Shown: positions 35,291-47,425, counted from the first letter of the stretch. The stretch: DNA of 64,000 nucleotides from Sepioteuthis lessoniana (GCA_963585895.1 OY757921.1:56988937-57052936); one strand, 5' to 3'. Made by a program: numbers and translations. Notes: generated from the letters alone by a model not told the origin.

Positions 35291-36323
35291 TGTCACGTGA
35301 TGGCTCACGGAGACGAAGAGGTAGGAATGATACTACCCTCCCGTGTTGCTATTAGCGCTTTCTAGCAGTCAAAAAGTGACCGTTAGGAAAGAATGTGGGT
35401 CACGCAGATGTTCGCACTTAAGTGACCTTGGGTCGCCGGACATCGGAAGGGGAAAGAAAAAAGAAGCCAAATGATTGGCGGGGACCCCAAACGGAAGTGG
35501 GGTTCCCTTCCCCTCAGGGATAGTAAGGAAGTTTTTGAGCAAGTCTCGTGGCAGACGGACGATAGCCATTTTACTCCGGGCTAAAGACAAAAGACTAACT
35601 GAGACACGAAGGACTCCAAAATCCTTCAAGCCAGTATATTAAAAACAGTACAAAGTCTATTAGCCCGTGAAAGAAGAAAAATTCTCCAGTGGAACCCCGT
35701 CACAAAAATAAGATAAGTAACTTTGGGACATTTTTCCTTTACACCCAAATTTTGTTTACCACTCTCTCTCTCTCTCAATTTGAAAAAGGATAAAAGCCAG
35801 GAAAAGACATTTATATTCATGGACTATCCTATTATATATTTTTGACACTTTGAACGTATATATATATATAACCGTAGTAAAGAACCTATGTATTTTCATT
35901 TTACCATGTAGTCTATGTTATTATTCCATGCTTTCCTTTCGGCTTCTATTCACCTTATATTATCTTGCTTAGAACTGTCCTATTAATTCCTAAAGTATCA
36001 CACGGGAAACCGGAGTTGCCGACTACTACAACATTAATATTATTACAACTAAGACCTATAGGCCCGTATTCTTCTATTATCTAAGGGAAAGAAGTTTAGC
36101 GGCCTGGTGGGTGTGTGATAGTGTGAAATTTTGGACCCCTTTGCCAGCGGTGGCCAGTCTGGCCCTAAATTATTCCCTCACGTAATATGCCAGTTCTTAT
36201 CTGCCTGAGAAAAGAACTCTGAACAGGACTTATTTCTGTAGGGGATCAAGTGCCAACCCGCCCCGTCTTCACACGTGCGAAAATAAAGTCCCGTTTAGGG
36301 ATTTTAGTCAATTTGCCGTCACA
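35291..36323 (+). repeat. Solo LTR, Gmr1-like family
   Basis: 1033 bp, from TGTCACGTGATGGC to GCCGTCACA, in the opposite orientation to the 12.3-17.3 kb element. Flanked by a perfect 5-bp duplication ATCAG (35286-35290 and 36324-36328). No internal sequence, so it formed by LTR-LTR recombination. Short frames inside are those of the LTR. Confidence 0.9.
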
Positions 36324-36564
36324 ATCAGCTTCACATGATAGAAAAATAGTTATATTGCAGTTAGTCGGCTTATCAAGAGAAATACACAAAATATGGATGA
36401 CTATGTATTCACTTTAATGGAATTTTTTAATGTCATCCAAAAATACAAAATTTAGATATAAAGTAAAAATTATAAAGTTAATACATTAACATTATTTTGA
36501 ACTGATAATTTGATGAAATATTCTTAATTATTGACTAGTATTTCTAGCATTTTAATATCAGTTA

Positions 36565-36738
36565 CTTTTTATCTCAACTGTCATGTCATCATCAATCAAG
36601 AGTTGCTCCTCAATAGTGTAGATTGAGGGAAGGGAGCCTTTGGACACACTTCCAAAGTAGACCAAGAATCTGAATATCACTGGAGGTTCTTTTTGATCTG
36701 TTTACTGAAAATGGCAGAATGACAGTTGAGATAAAAAG
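36565..36738 (-). other. Exon-like open stretch between 20-bp inverted repeats
   Basis: Minus-strand 36690-36560 reads an open, protein-like segment (VIFRFLVYFGSVSKGSLPS, then YTIEEQLLIDDDMTVEIK), followed by a stop. It is preceded by a pyrimidine-rich tract with AG dinucleotides that could be a splice acceptor. The segment is bracketed by a perfect 20-base inverted repeat (36565-36584 and 36719-36738), each arm encoding MTVEIKSN on one strand. The family is not recognised. It could be a host exon with an inverted duplication, or a piece of an unknown element. Confidence 0.3.
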
Positions 36739-36924
36739 CAATAAAAACAAGATGAAAGAATACACCTCAAAAAGTAATAATACAATTAATATTTGTTTAA
36801 ACTGGTAAAAACTGTTGTTTTTTTTTAAATTATGGAAATGCAAAGGGAGCTATAAGAAACTTGTGGTTGCATTTTTTAAAATACTCACCCTAAGGAAGGT
36901 TAAATGGACATTACTGGAAAAGAG

Positions 36925-37120
36925 TTAAAAATACAAATGAAGGGTAATGCCCTTACAAAAAGTATGAATATATCTGTTCTACCTCCAGCTGTGAGTAAAT
37001 AGAAGGGCAGACTGTTTTAACCTTGGTAAGGCAACCAATCTAGGAGAAGGAAAACTGAATTCAAACCAGCTTTCCTCTGCTTATAAAAATTACCTTGTAT
37101 CATATCATGTATGAGGAGTA
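36925..37120 (+). repeat. Family 1 SINE, 5'-truncated
   Basis: Starts at the AATGCCCTTACAAAAAGTATGAA block, then CCTCCAGCTGTGAGTAAATAG and CTAGGAGAAGGAAAACTG. Confidence 0.55.
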
Positions 37121-38927
37121 GGGGTATAACGATGGGGCTAACAATGTAACAAAAATGTATTACACAAGGGAAACAAAGCAGAATTCTAAGCAGAAACAGG
37201 GTAAGACATTAACCATTTTTAGCTGAGAAAAAAAATTCATGAAGGAGTTTGATCAACAATTTAGATGTTCCAGAAAAGCAGCAGTTGGAATGAAACATGT
37301 CTGATGTAAGAAATATTCAAAAAGAATGGATGCTGCTTTCTAGAAACAGAAAACCAAGTTTTTACTGGAAACTCTCAATTAGATGGAATCAATGAATTCA
37401 GCTGATCGAAACATTTTTCATAAAACTGACAATAGGAGGTTGGCAAACTGGTTACATACCAATGACCAAAGTAACAAGAAGTAATCGTCTTTCACAAAGC
37501 TACACATCAGAGTCTGCATTTTATCCGCAGATAAAATAAGCAGAGAGGAACCTGTCAAGATATGTGAACAGTATTGCATCCAAGGGCAAATTAAGCTTTT
37601 GTATCATGAGAACAAAGAAATAGGGGAAAGATATTTTCTGGGATGATCACAACCTTATAAAGCAGCAAAAATAAATGATGGAAATTGAATAATATAAGAA
37701 GCAGATATTCTCTTTCATTGACGGTCTGATTTTGAGTGGTTGAAATTAAATTTCTTGAAATGAACAGTTTTGATTAATCCTGTTGTAGGCTGATTTTAGG
37801 TTAGCCCTGTTTTTGATAAAAAGAAAAAAAAATATCATTCCAATTTTTCAAACTGTTTAATTAGTTTCCTTGTTACAATGTTGAGTTATAATAAAAGACA
37901 GAAAGGTAATTCTGATGATCGTTTGGAAATAATTCAGTTTCATTCATTGATTTTCAGCTTTAATGTTGTTAGTAAATTATATTTGTTGACTTATGCTGAA
38001 AGCACCAGTTTCTGCCAGATCACCATAGTTAAGTGATCATGATCTTGCTCATTACTTAGATGGGTAATCACAGTAGGAACTGGTCCCTTAATGCATTATC
38101 CAACAGTTTTATTTATCCTTATTTTTTCAGAACATTAAGAGTAAACTTATGTATCTTGTTACATTTTAGAGCCAAAATGAATCCATCTTCAACTTCTTAT
38201 GCCTAGCAGCATCAATTTCCTGAAAACAGTAGCAACAGTGAGGGTTAAAATTTTAGCTATTTCTGAGCCAAATGTGGAGTTTTTATGGCTGTTATAAAAT
38301 GGAGAAAAAAATCTTCATTTACTTGCAATTATTTATGTAAATACACATTGCATTTTAACATTAAAATGAAATTTGAGAAATTACAAAAACCTACCTAGTG
38401 TATTTAGAGATTTTTCATAAAATCTATTCAAGTTTAAAACAATGTCTTTTCTCTTTTCAATCTTTGTAACTGAATGATTTCAAACAAATTTATATAATTT
38501 ATTTGGCACAGGTTCTTTGATAAAATATTGAAATTAATGAGCTTATATATATATAACACAATGTTTTATAAAATTCATATGAATATTTTCAATATTTATA
38601 AATGAAGAATGTTCAATATTAGTGATTGAGCATCTGTAAATCAAAGTTGGGACAGCAGAAACACAGAATCAATGATACTTAATCCATATCTATCTATCGG
38701 TTAGCATTTCAGTCTATCTTTCTTTTTATCTAGGTATCTTAGTCTATTGATATCTATACTTGCTTATGTAATCAGTGGTTCAACAATTATATATAAGTGG
38801 TTGGGCTAGTTGATTTTACAAAGTAATTTCAAGTAACTATTCTTAATGCAAATAATTTGCACACAGTTGTTTGGTTTCAAGAATTCCTATCTAACACTCA
38901 ATTTTCAATAAATCTTTTGTGTTAGGA
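37121..38927. other. AT-rich region, no gene
   Basis: 38690-38770 contains imperfect TCTA repeats. No coding or RNA gene signal seen. Confidence 0.45.
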
Positions 38928-39110
38928 TTTTAACAGGTACAGCTCCATGCGGTCAGGCTGGACCTTAGAGAACGGTCAACATAGGGATGACTGCACACTT
39001 CCCACTGCACCAGAATTGGAACCTCAATCACTGGATGAAGTTTAGAGTCATAGCTGTTTAGCCCATCACCCTGTCATTGAACCATGTTCATATGTACAAG
39101 CTGCTAAATT
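38928..39110 (+). repeat. Composite repeat module
   Basis: Module only: AACAGGTACAGCTCC, CAGGCTGGACC, CTGCACACTTCCCACTGC, CTGGATGAAGTTTAGAGTCATA. Confidence 0.4.
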
Positions 39111-39234
39111 ATAAGGTATATCTCTGTATAGAAAAGGAGTCGTCAATCCAAGTGATTATTCACTTACTCTTTTTCAACTATTGTAATATACTAATGAAGA
39201 GACATTTTATCGATTGATTTTAAAAGACATGTCA

Positions 39235-39835
39235 AACCATCTAGTGTTATTTTATACCTAAGGTAAGGGAATCACATTTACATCTACAATTTTGTGTAGT
39301 TGTTGCTTATTTGTACAAAGTTATATGATATCAAATATTCCAAATAATTTCCATGTAGTTGTATGGTTTCAAGTACTCCTATCTAATACAAATAATTATA
39401 TGGTTTAAGTAATTCTTTCTTTTTAATAATAGTCATTTGTTTGTACAGAGTTATATAGTCTCATGTAACTAATGATAATCTTTAGTAAACAATTATAGTT
39501 TCAATTAACTAATAATCTTTAGTAAATAGGTTCAAGTAACTAGTCTTAATAGAAATAACTTAGTCATATGGCATCAAATATTCTAATCTAATGCAATAAT
39601 TTTTAAAGAGATCTACCTAACCCATAAATGCGACCCTAACAAGTACTACCACTCCGTTCAGAGCGAACTTGGGAGTAATGGTAATGAAGGGGAGTATTCC
39701 ACACTCCTCAGATATCCAAAACAGGAGTCTCTCTACCAGATGCAGTCTAGCTTCATATCCAGGACGGTTTTTTTTTCAGCAGGAAATACAGTCAGTATCT
39801 TTTAAGCCCCATCAAAAGAGTAAGTTATGAAAGAC
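39235..39835 (+). repeat. Composite repeat copy
   Basis: Head (GTCAAACCATCTAGTGTTATT) at 39230-39260, an AT-rich array with ATGGTTTCAAGTA-type units at 39290-39605, then the module from 39607 (CCATAAATGCGACCCTAAC) to about 39835 (TTTTAAGCCCCATC). Confidence 0.6.
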
Positions 39836-40254
39836 TTATCTGTTCACATGATAATTCACTCACTCATTTTTATCAATTTTTGTGACATATCAATGAAGAG
39901 ACATTTTATCAAGGTATCTGTCAATTGCACAAAGTGCAAGGAAAAGTGGATTCATGACTTTCTTTCATGGCATTAATTCAACATGAACATGTACAACCTC
40001 AGCAGAATGTAGAACTAATGCTGTTTTCTTGCACTGGTAACCTGACACATACTTAGTTTTCATTAGTTAAAGAAAAAAAAAATGGTTCCAAGAAAAAAAT
40101 TATAACAATGACATTGGCCTACTTTCACTTTGTGTAGATAAGTTTACTGGGAATAAGGAATAAAACATTTAAATATAAACACTGAAATTTTAAAATGTTT
40201 AAGTTCAAATTGGAGAAATATAGAAAAGAATTTTACATGAGCATGAAGAATTAT

Positions 40255-41049
40255 ATGAGATGACTGAACAATTTTTATGATTTCATGTTCAAATAAACAG
40301 CTATAGCAGCAATTGGAATACACCCTACTAAAGCCTGATTGTCACAGTTGGTCAATTTCAAAAATGCAATCTGGACGTGAGGATACTTTAGAAGAACGAT
40401 ATGCAATAAAATTCTGTTTTAAACTTGGAAAAAATGCCACGGAAACGTGTGGAATGCTTCAGACTGCTTTTCGACCATCTTGCATGAATCGAGCATCAGT
40501 TGTTGAGTGGTATAAGAGATTAAAGGAAGGCAGGGAGTCTGTGAGGGATGATGAGAGGTATAGGAGTAAGGAAGTCAATACACCAGAGTTGATTGGCCAA
40601 AGGGTTAGGGTTACTATGTTGAGGTTTTAAGGCAGTTCAGTAAGAGATTACATTGGAAGAGCCCAGCACTCTTCAAATCAGGTCAGTGGCATTTCCACCA
40701 GGACAATGCACCAGTCCACAACTCCATCCTTGTCACAGACCATTTGACCAAGATAGTTCCTCACTCTCCTTATAGTCCAGACCTTGCTCCCTGTGACTTT
40801 TGGTTATTCTCTAAGCTCAGAGGCTGTCGTTATGAGACAATTGAGAAGATGAAAGAGGCTATGACAAAGGTCATTGACACGCTCACACAAGAGGACTTCC
40901 ATGGGGCCTTTCAGAAGTTGTTGGAACGGTACAACAAGTGCATTGCAGCCAGAAGAAATTACTTCAAAGGAAACTAGAGTTTCATGTGTGTAGTATCAAT
41001 AAAAGTGCCCATACGAAAAAAAGTCTGGAAACTTATTTAATGATCCTCG
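40255..41049 (+). pseudogene. Internally deleted mariner element, left end lost
   Basis: Transposase N-terminus with HTH (YAIKFCFKLGKNATETCGML, WYKRLKEGRES.RDDE) at 40370-40560. This is joined by deletion near 40620 to the catalytic C-terminal half: WHFHQDNAPVH near 40690, then SPYSPDLAPCDFWLF near 40764 and a tail to 40976. The segment carrying the first catalytic Asp is missing. About 30 residues separate the two remaining Asp where DD34D enzymes have 34. The right inverted repeat ends CCTCG at 41049, followed by TA. The left TIR is absent. It shares its deletion with the copy at 53004. Confidence 0.75.
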
Positions 41050-41051
41050 TA

Positions 41052-42195
41052 TTTCATCAGTCAGATTTTGACTTATTAAAAAAAACAAAAAAAAACAGTC
41101 AATCTTTACAAAGATACATTATCATATTTCATTAATGATGCAGTTATGTAGGTCTGTAACAAACTGTCTTCATTGATATCACAATTCCCTTAATTATCTA
41201 TGTTATATTCTCAATGATTAATAAATAATCATTAATCCTAATTAGTATCTTATTTACTAACGATGTCTCAACTAAAGTCTATCTAAGTTAGATTTGCCTC
41301 AACAGCCCATGTTAATGTGTTTAAAATTCTGCAATATGTGTTATTTCTCACTAATACAAGTTTGAATAGTATATGGCATGGATAATTTTTATATTGGTTT
41401 TAATAAATAATTAGTTGGTGTTATTGATTTCTAATATTGTTTTATTCTCAAATGTATTAAAAAGCTATCCTATGTATAATTCTATATAAGAATCAATTAA
41501 AATAAAAATAAGTGTAATCTTTATCAATTTGTTTTTATTTAGTATATATATAATTTAGTAATTCAATGTTATTACATTAAAATTTCAATATTTGAACCCA
41601 GCAAAAGGCACATATTTTTGATAGTTTCCTTGATAGAATCCAAGTTTTTATATTTGATTAATCTTAAAAATTCTTTTTTGTTTGATCTAATCATTTGATT
41701 GCAACAAAAATTCCTCTTGCCAACTATATATGCTTGTGCATATGTATGTATGTATGTATGTATGTATATATAATGATGATAAACAATTTGAACTTATATT
41801 CAAATGTAGGCATAAAAAAAATTCCTACTAAGACACTTGAAAACTAACAACTCCAAAGACAAATAAAGACGATGATGATAATAGAAAATGACGAATTATT
41901 TTCAATAGAGTAAATAAACAAATTGAAATTAATATATAGCCATGTTATATAAACTAGACCACATTTCTCAGAATGTGCCACAAACTAGATTACCCTTCCC
42001 ATCATTTGTGTATGTATGGGTTTGGATGTGCGTGTATATATAAAGTGTAGTTTGCTATATTTCTAAATAAAGAGTGCTCAATATTAGTGATAGAGCATCA
42101 GTAGATTTGAGTTAGGATAGTGTAAACACACAGTCAACCGTGTTTGGTGAATGTTTTTCACCAGATAGATCATCAAGTGCTTGTTCTGAAGAATT
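41052..42195. other. AT-rich region, no gene
   Basis: An ATGT microsatellite lies at about 41738-41768. A segment at 42071-42132 resembles 38606-38665 (CAATATTAGTGATAGAGCATC), perhaps another old tRNA-like repeat. Confidence 0.4.
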
Positions 42196-42199
42196 GCTT

Positions 42200-42670
42200 T
42201 GCTTTGGTTTTATGGCATATCAAACATTGTTGGTTATTTAATGCCAGATCCTGTTTTTATATCTATATATGATTTGTAAACACATTTTGTAGATACACAG
42301 TTAAATGATCCAACAGTTCTACTACTAATAATTCAATTTAGCATAAGTCAACAAAGTTAAATGGTTCTAGAATGATCAAACAGTTCAATTTCTAACAATT
42401 CAATTTTGCATGAGTCATTTGATTTCACTCGGTTTAAAATTCAAAGAGTTCTATTTGCTCCATAGATAAGACTGTCAGGTCCTACCACTTTGGGCCAGAG
42501 TGGACCTGAAGGGGTACTCTGCATTCCCCAAAGTTCCAGCATTACTGGAGCCTCACAATCAGATTGTTTAATGTCATAAACAGGACATTCATTGAGGGGT
42601 GGGTCTTACCTCTCTACAAAGATGCAGTTGGTATATTCTACAGCCTCAGCTGACGGGGCTACTGTTCTGA
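42200..42670 (+). repeat. Composite repeat copy
   Basis: Head (TTTTATGGCATATCAAACATTG, then GGTTATTTAATGCC) at 42208-42248. Array units with AATTCAATTTAGCATAAGTC follow, then the module from about 42460 (CCATAGATAAGACTGTCAGG) to CTACAGCCTCAGC. Confidence 0.6.
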
Positions 42671-42698
42671 TGAATGCATAGGGGTGGAACTAACAGTT

Positions 42699-42709
42699 AC
42701 ACACACACA

Positions 42710-42756
<47 letters not shown>
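42699..42756. repeat. AC/AT microsatellite
   Basis: (AC)n followed by about 20 AT units, at the end of the composite repeat. Confidence 0.95.
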
Positions 42757-42758
<2 letters not shown>

Positions 42759-43560
42759 CCCATTAATCTATTTTAGTAAAATAATGTCTTCTATATATAT
42801 AAATTTTTCTGAAAATAGTTTTTGGCGGGTTTTTTTTTGCACACACACAAACTTCAGTTCAAGTCTTCATAAAAGAATAAAATCAAAACTCAGTATTCTT
42901 TCTTAAATAAATGAAATCAAAAATAAATCCATCCAACTTATATTTATTTTATTTTCCATGAGATAAGTTGTTTCCTGTATATTAGTAATTTTTACACTCA
43001 AACTTATAAAACTAATAATGAAAATTACTATAAGAAATTTAAAACAAAATAATTCATCAAAAAACATTCTGAATTGTTAAATAACCAAGGAGAAACATCA
43101 ATAAAACTAGGATGGTTGATCAAGCATAAACAAAATTGATTTATCAACTAAATTCAATATATGACCCAATAATTTACATTGATACTTTGAAGATATAAAG
43201 ATTTTGTTCTAACTCAATAATTGTGCAGTACAGTATATTGAATCAAATACCACAAGAAGTACTTTTAATCAATAAAATATATTTTCATAGTAGCTATTTA
43301 TTGAAAACTGATATTTATAGCAAGTTGATCAGATATGGAAGATTTACTAAAGGCAAACATGTTTCAAAATAATCAGTGATTGTATTTTATCAGAAAATAT
43401 CAGAGATTAGAAGAATGAGAAAAGAAATATATTTCTTTATTCAACTAAAAATATTTTTGTGCTAATATTCTATGTGACTGACAAGTAATGTTTATGACAA
43501 GCTAACAAAAAAGAAAGAAAAAGAATTGAAAAATTTCTAAAATTAAGATTTATACACAAT
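42757..43560. other. AT-rich region, no gene
   Basis: No coding, RNA or repeat signal that I can support. Confidence 0.45.
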
Positions 43561-43703
43561 TATATGGTTTTAAGTAATCACTTCTATTTAATAATATTAT
43601 AATCATTTGTTTGTACAGTTACATGGCTTCATGTAACTAATAATAAATCCTTAGTAAACAATTATTACTTCAAGTAACTATCCTTAATACAAACAATTTA
43701 CAA
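43561..43703 (+). repeat. Composite repeat array, left part
   Basis: Units ending CAATTTACAATTA. Interrupted by a GC-rich insertion and resumed at about 44300. Confidence 0.5.
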
Positions 43704-44299
43704 TTATGTAGCACTATGTGGGTGGGCCGCTAAGGCAGACGAGTCTGTTTTGGCGCGAAACCAGACAAAGGATTCTTGGACATGAAATCTCGCCGTATCC
43801 GGAAGTGGTAAGGGGACGCGAATGAGAGTTGACGACGCGACCCAGCAGAGGGCAGTTGGCGGCTGGAGAGCAGAGAGAGGCAGTTGGCGGCTGGACAGCA
43901 GAGAGGGGACAGCAGAGGGTTGGCGTGGAAGAACGGACAGGGGCAGTCAACACCAGACACCGGAGCAGAGAGGCGAGGCAGCATGGGATAGGGTCCAGTG
44001 AGAGTGAGTCAAGATGAGTCGGATTCCAGTAGCATTGTGGAAATTTCGCTAGTAACTCACGCTAGCGATAGTCTGCACATGCATGTAGTGTTGCATACCT
44101 TCCTCTGCTCTTGGTTAACCCCAAGTTTGTTCGTGTTTGTTCGTCTGTCCTTCTATTTTCTCCGTTCCCTCGATCGTATTCTTGTGTAGGTAAAGAAATG
44201 TGCGTTACCCCCTCGAACCACTAGTTGATCACCGGCCGGCTAAGAAGTGGAATGGTTAGAAGACAGAGATAATGTGGTGGCGAGAGGGGGTAACGTTTA
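43704..44299. mobile_element. GC-rich insertion, possible solo LTR
   Basis: About 596 bp, much richer in GC/CpG than its flanks and clearly inserted in a composite repeat whose two sides join seamlessly. Parse A: ends TGTAGCAC...GTTTACA with a 4-bp duplication ATTA, as for a solo LTR. Parse B: ends GTAGCAC...GTAACG with an 11-bp duplication TTTACAATTAT. It has an ~30-bp direct duplication (GGCAGTTGGCGGCTGGA at 43853 and 43881) and an imperfect inverted pair GTTACCCCCTCG / CGAGAGGGGGTAAC near the right end. No protein frame is convincing. Confidence 0.5.
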
Positions 44300-44560
44300 C
44301 AATTATATGGTTTCAAGTATTCCTCTCTAATACAAATTTTTAAACAGATCTATTTGACCAATAGATGGGAACCTAACAGGTAATACCATTTTGGGTTAGA
44401 GTTGACCTACAAGTAATGGCAATAAAGGGGGTACTCCACACTTCCAAGAGCTCTAGAACTGGAGTCTCACCATTAGATGCAGTTTAGTGTCATACCAAGT
44501 ACATTCTTCTGCAGGGGAGATAATGTATTCTAAGCCCTACCAATAGGGGAGGAGGAACTC
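44300..44560 (+). repeat. Composite repeat, right part
   Basis: Array end, then module (GACCAATAGATGGGAACC to TTCTAAGCCCTACCAATAGG). Confidence 0.55.
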
Positions 44561-44581
44561 AATTAATTACGGATCATAATA

Positions 44582-45491
44582 CAGGGTGGAACAAGGAAAT
44601 TGTCGTCCTAAAGAAAACAACACTACAGCTTTATTTTAAAACTTTTATTGAAAAAATCAATTCAGGTAACTTGATTATGTAGTAGAGCTGACATCTATTC
44701 AATGTAGCCGCCTTCAGCCTCAAATCACCACCTTGATACAGATCCGGAACTGGGAGCATGCCTTTTCCACAAGCACCGGCGGGAGCTCGGCAAATACTCG
44801 GCAGATGGTGACAATCAGGGTGGCTTTGGTGTCGTGGGAGGTCATGTTCGTGATGTTCTCGACGTATGACCAAACGAGGTAGTCCAGCGGGTTCAGGTTA
44901 GGGGAAGAGGTGGGCCAGTGAGAGAAGGGTACAAAGTCGTAGCACTCCTTCTAAAGTCAAGCCTGGGTCTCTTTGGACTTGTGGGCCGGTGCCAAGTCCT
45001 GCTGCCACACCCAGGGTCTGCCACCAGCCACCTGATTGCACCAGGGGATCACCACACTCTTCAGCACATCTAGGTACACTTTGGTGTTGACTTTCAAGCC
45101 GACTTCAAAGATGTGAGGTGGCATGATGTGGCCCTCACTTGAAATCATACCAAAGACCATAACCGTAGCCAGAAATTTTGTTTTTATCACCTTGGGCATG
45201 TCCCTGTTATTCATGGCAATCCAGATTTGCATTTTGAGGGTGCTAGCAATGGTCCTGTTGTCATAACTTGGATTGGTAAAGAGCATGAGTTGTACAGCAG
45301 TGCATCTCCGATCTTGCTCGTCGAACATTGTGTCACTTTCAGACATGATAGAAGGCCCCTATCGCTCTTGGGATTTGTACACAACTGGCCAACTAGTAGA
45401 TGGTCTGCAACAAAAAAAACCCCGGTTTTCATTAAACAGAAATGAAATCATGTTGTCTTTTCTAGGGCGACAATTTTATCATTCCACCCTG
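44582..45491 (-). mobile_element. Tc1/mariner element (DD37D, maT-like), decayed
   Basis: 910 bp bounded by TA (44580-44581 and 45492-45493). It has ~40-bp imperfect inverted repeats starting CAGGGTGGAA; both ends read AAATTGTCG.CCT.  Minus-strand transposase remains: FDEQ (probable first Asp), KVIKTKFLATVMVFGMIS, then WVWQQDLAPAH (second Asp). Two stops follow, then NLNPLDYLVW (third Asp) and a tail reading VEKACSQFRI. By count 37 residues lie between the last two Asp, the spacing of DD37D/maT enzymes. Shorter than an intact element and broken by stops and frameshifts, so not active. Confidence 0.75.
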
Positions 45492-45493
45492 TA

Positions 45494-46069
45494 CATAGAT
45501 CAGTTTCTTTTGTTTGTTTTTTTCAATTATATCAATGCAATATATCAATGCAATTATTTGGTAATAAATTCATTTTCATTTTGATGATATTAGACTATTA
45601 GTAAAACATGTAAACCTAATTTTCTGTCTTTCTTATTTATTCATAAGTTTCATGTGACATAAATGAGACAATGAAATCTAAAATTGACATAGCTCTGCAA
45701 CCATCAAATCTAAAGACTTAATAAACATTTTTCAAATATGGCATATTTATAGATATTAACTGAAAACTGCCTGACAGACAGGATTTTAAGCAACATAAAC
45801 TGGCCATTAATTTATCCATCATCTATCTTATTGCAAAAGTAAACATAGGCATAGCACTAAACTGTTTTTAGGAGGACTAATAAGTTAATAAACATCAATG
45901 AGAAGTTGAAATTTATTGGTCTCTTGCGAGTTACAAAAAATGTAAACAAAACACTTCTTAAAAGTCTTGATTATGTGAAAAATTGGGGGGAAAAGTCAAC
46001 TTTATTTTCTGACAACAAAAATTTCAGTTAAATGTCTGTTTTATACAGTGAAATGAAAAATACTGATTT
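45494..46069. other. AT-rich region, no gene
   Basis: Nothing supportable found on either strand. Confidence 0.45.
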
Positions 46070-46135
46070 GGTTAATTAGGTTTTATGGTATATCAACCCT
46101 TATAGGTTATTTAATGCCAAATCACACACACACAC
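46070..46135 (+). repeat. Composite repeat head
   Basis: TTTTATGGTATATCAACCC then GGTTATTTAATGCC, followed by a short (AC)n. Confidence 0.5.
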
Positions 46136-46294
46136 ATGAGTGAATAGTTTGTTGATATACAGTCTACATTTAAAGACTTAAGAGTTATCACAAAGGGATA
46201 AATCTGGTGAGCAAGCTGGTCATGGGATGTCACCTTGTAGTAAAATGAGTTTCAATCACAAACACATGATGTTCACCATTCTAGGCCATGATAG

Positions 46295-46718
46295 CAAATG
46301 GCATGGCTGTAGATGCTCAAAGGCTTACATCCACTTACTGGTGCCTGTGCAGCAGCAACTTTACAATTCAGGAAATCCTTCAACCAGATTCTGTATAAAG
46401 ATGTAAAAAATAAATGGAAATGGTAAAAATTTCATTTCTATAATTCTGAAGAGAAACACCAGACAAATTTCTCCAAATGAAAAATGTGACAAAGACAAAG
46501 ATTTAAAATAATCTTTGTCTTTGTCACACTTTTCACTTGGAGAAATTTGTCTGGTGTTTCTCTTCAGAATTATAGAAATGAAATTTTTACCATCTCCATT
46601 TATTTTTTACATCTTTATACAGAATCTGGTTGAAGGATTTCCTGAATTGTAAAGTTGCTGCTGCACAGGCACCAGTAAGTGGATGTAAGCCTTTGAGCAT
46701 CTACAGCCATGCCATTTG
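46295..46718. repeat. Near-perfect inverted repeat, 209-bp arms
   Basis: Arms 46295-46503 and 46510-46718 separated by a 6-base loop. By eye they differ at three positions in 209. The outer flanks differ, so the symmetry stops sharply at both ends. If transcribed it would fold into a hairpin of about 200 base pairs. No open frame covers it. Confidence 0.9.
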
Positions 46719-46904
46719 AGGAGTTGGAGTATCACAGTTGAATTATTTACTAACAGACAAAACCAGAAAAATCCTAACACAATAGTACATCACTTTATTA
46801 CATATTACACACAAAAAAAAAAATGTAATATATATCAAAATAATACAACTATGCATACAGAATTCCTAACTCAAACTTTTAGTCAAGAAAGTTTTAATTT
46901 ATTT

Positions 46905-46950
46905 GCTTAATAGCATATCAACTCCTTATGGGTTATTTAAGGCTGAAATT
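46905..46950 (+). repeat. Composite repeat head fragment
   Basis: TAGCATATCAACTCC then GGGTTATTTAAGGC. Confidence 0.4.
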
Positions 46951-47104
46951 TGATTAATTTCTAAATGTTAGATTATAATTATAACTATATTTTCAACATT
47001 TCATTGCATTTATTTATTTTTTTAAATTGCATTTTTTTTTGTTCTATAATAATAATTGGTTTGCACACAGTTACATTGTATCAAGCATATAAATATTGAA
47101 TATT

Positions 47105-47425
47105 AATAATTTATAAGAACTTTGGGGGGATGTGGAGTACCCCTTCATTACCATTACTCCCAGGTCCACTCTGTTAGGGTCCTATGTATGGGTTAAATAG
47201 AACTGTTTAACCATTTAACTGTCTGCAAACAAATGACTGATGTTGAATTGTGAGTGTTACACAGCAATACTTGAAACAATTTAATTGTATGCTAACAAAT
47301 GAGCTCTGGCTCACTTAAAATGTTACCTACAAACTATTTGTTTTTAAATTTTATATCTATGAACAGAATTTGGCATTAAATAACCTACAAGGGCAGATAT
47401 ACCATAAAACCCAAACCACCTACCT
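47105..47425 (-). repeat. Composite repeat copy, minus strand
   Basis: Head at 47370-47420 (minus), array 47215-47345, module 47110-47212 (GTGGAGTACCCCTTCATTACC on plus). Same order as the plus-strand copies. Confidence 0.55.

Noticed and set aside
42071..42132. tRNA-like segment (AGTGATAGAGCATC) also seen at 38606
   Set aside because: Resembles a tRNA A-box region, but no B box or acceptor stem could be paired. At most an old SINE remnant.
43714..44017. Overlapping 62-84-codon frames in the GC-rich insertion
   Set aside because: Frames are open on both strands because of composition and an internal duplication; no motif.
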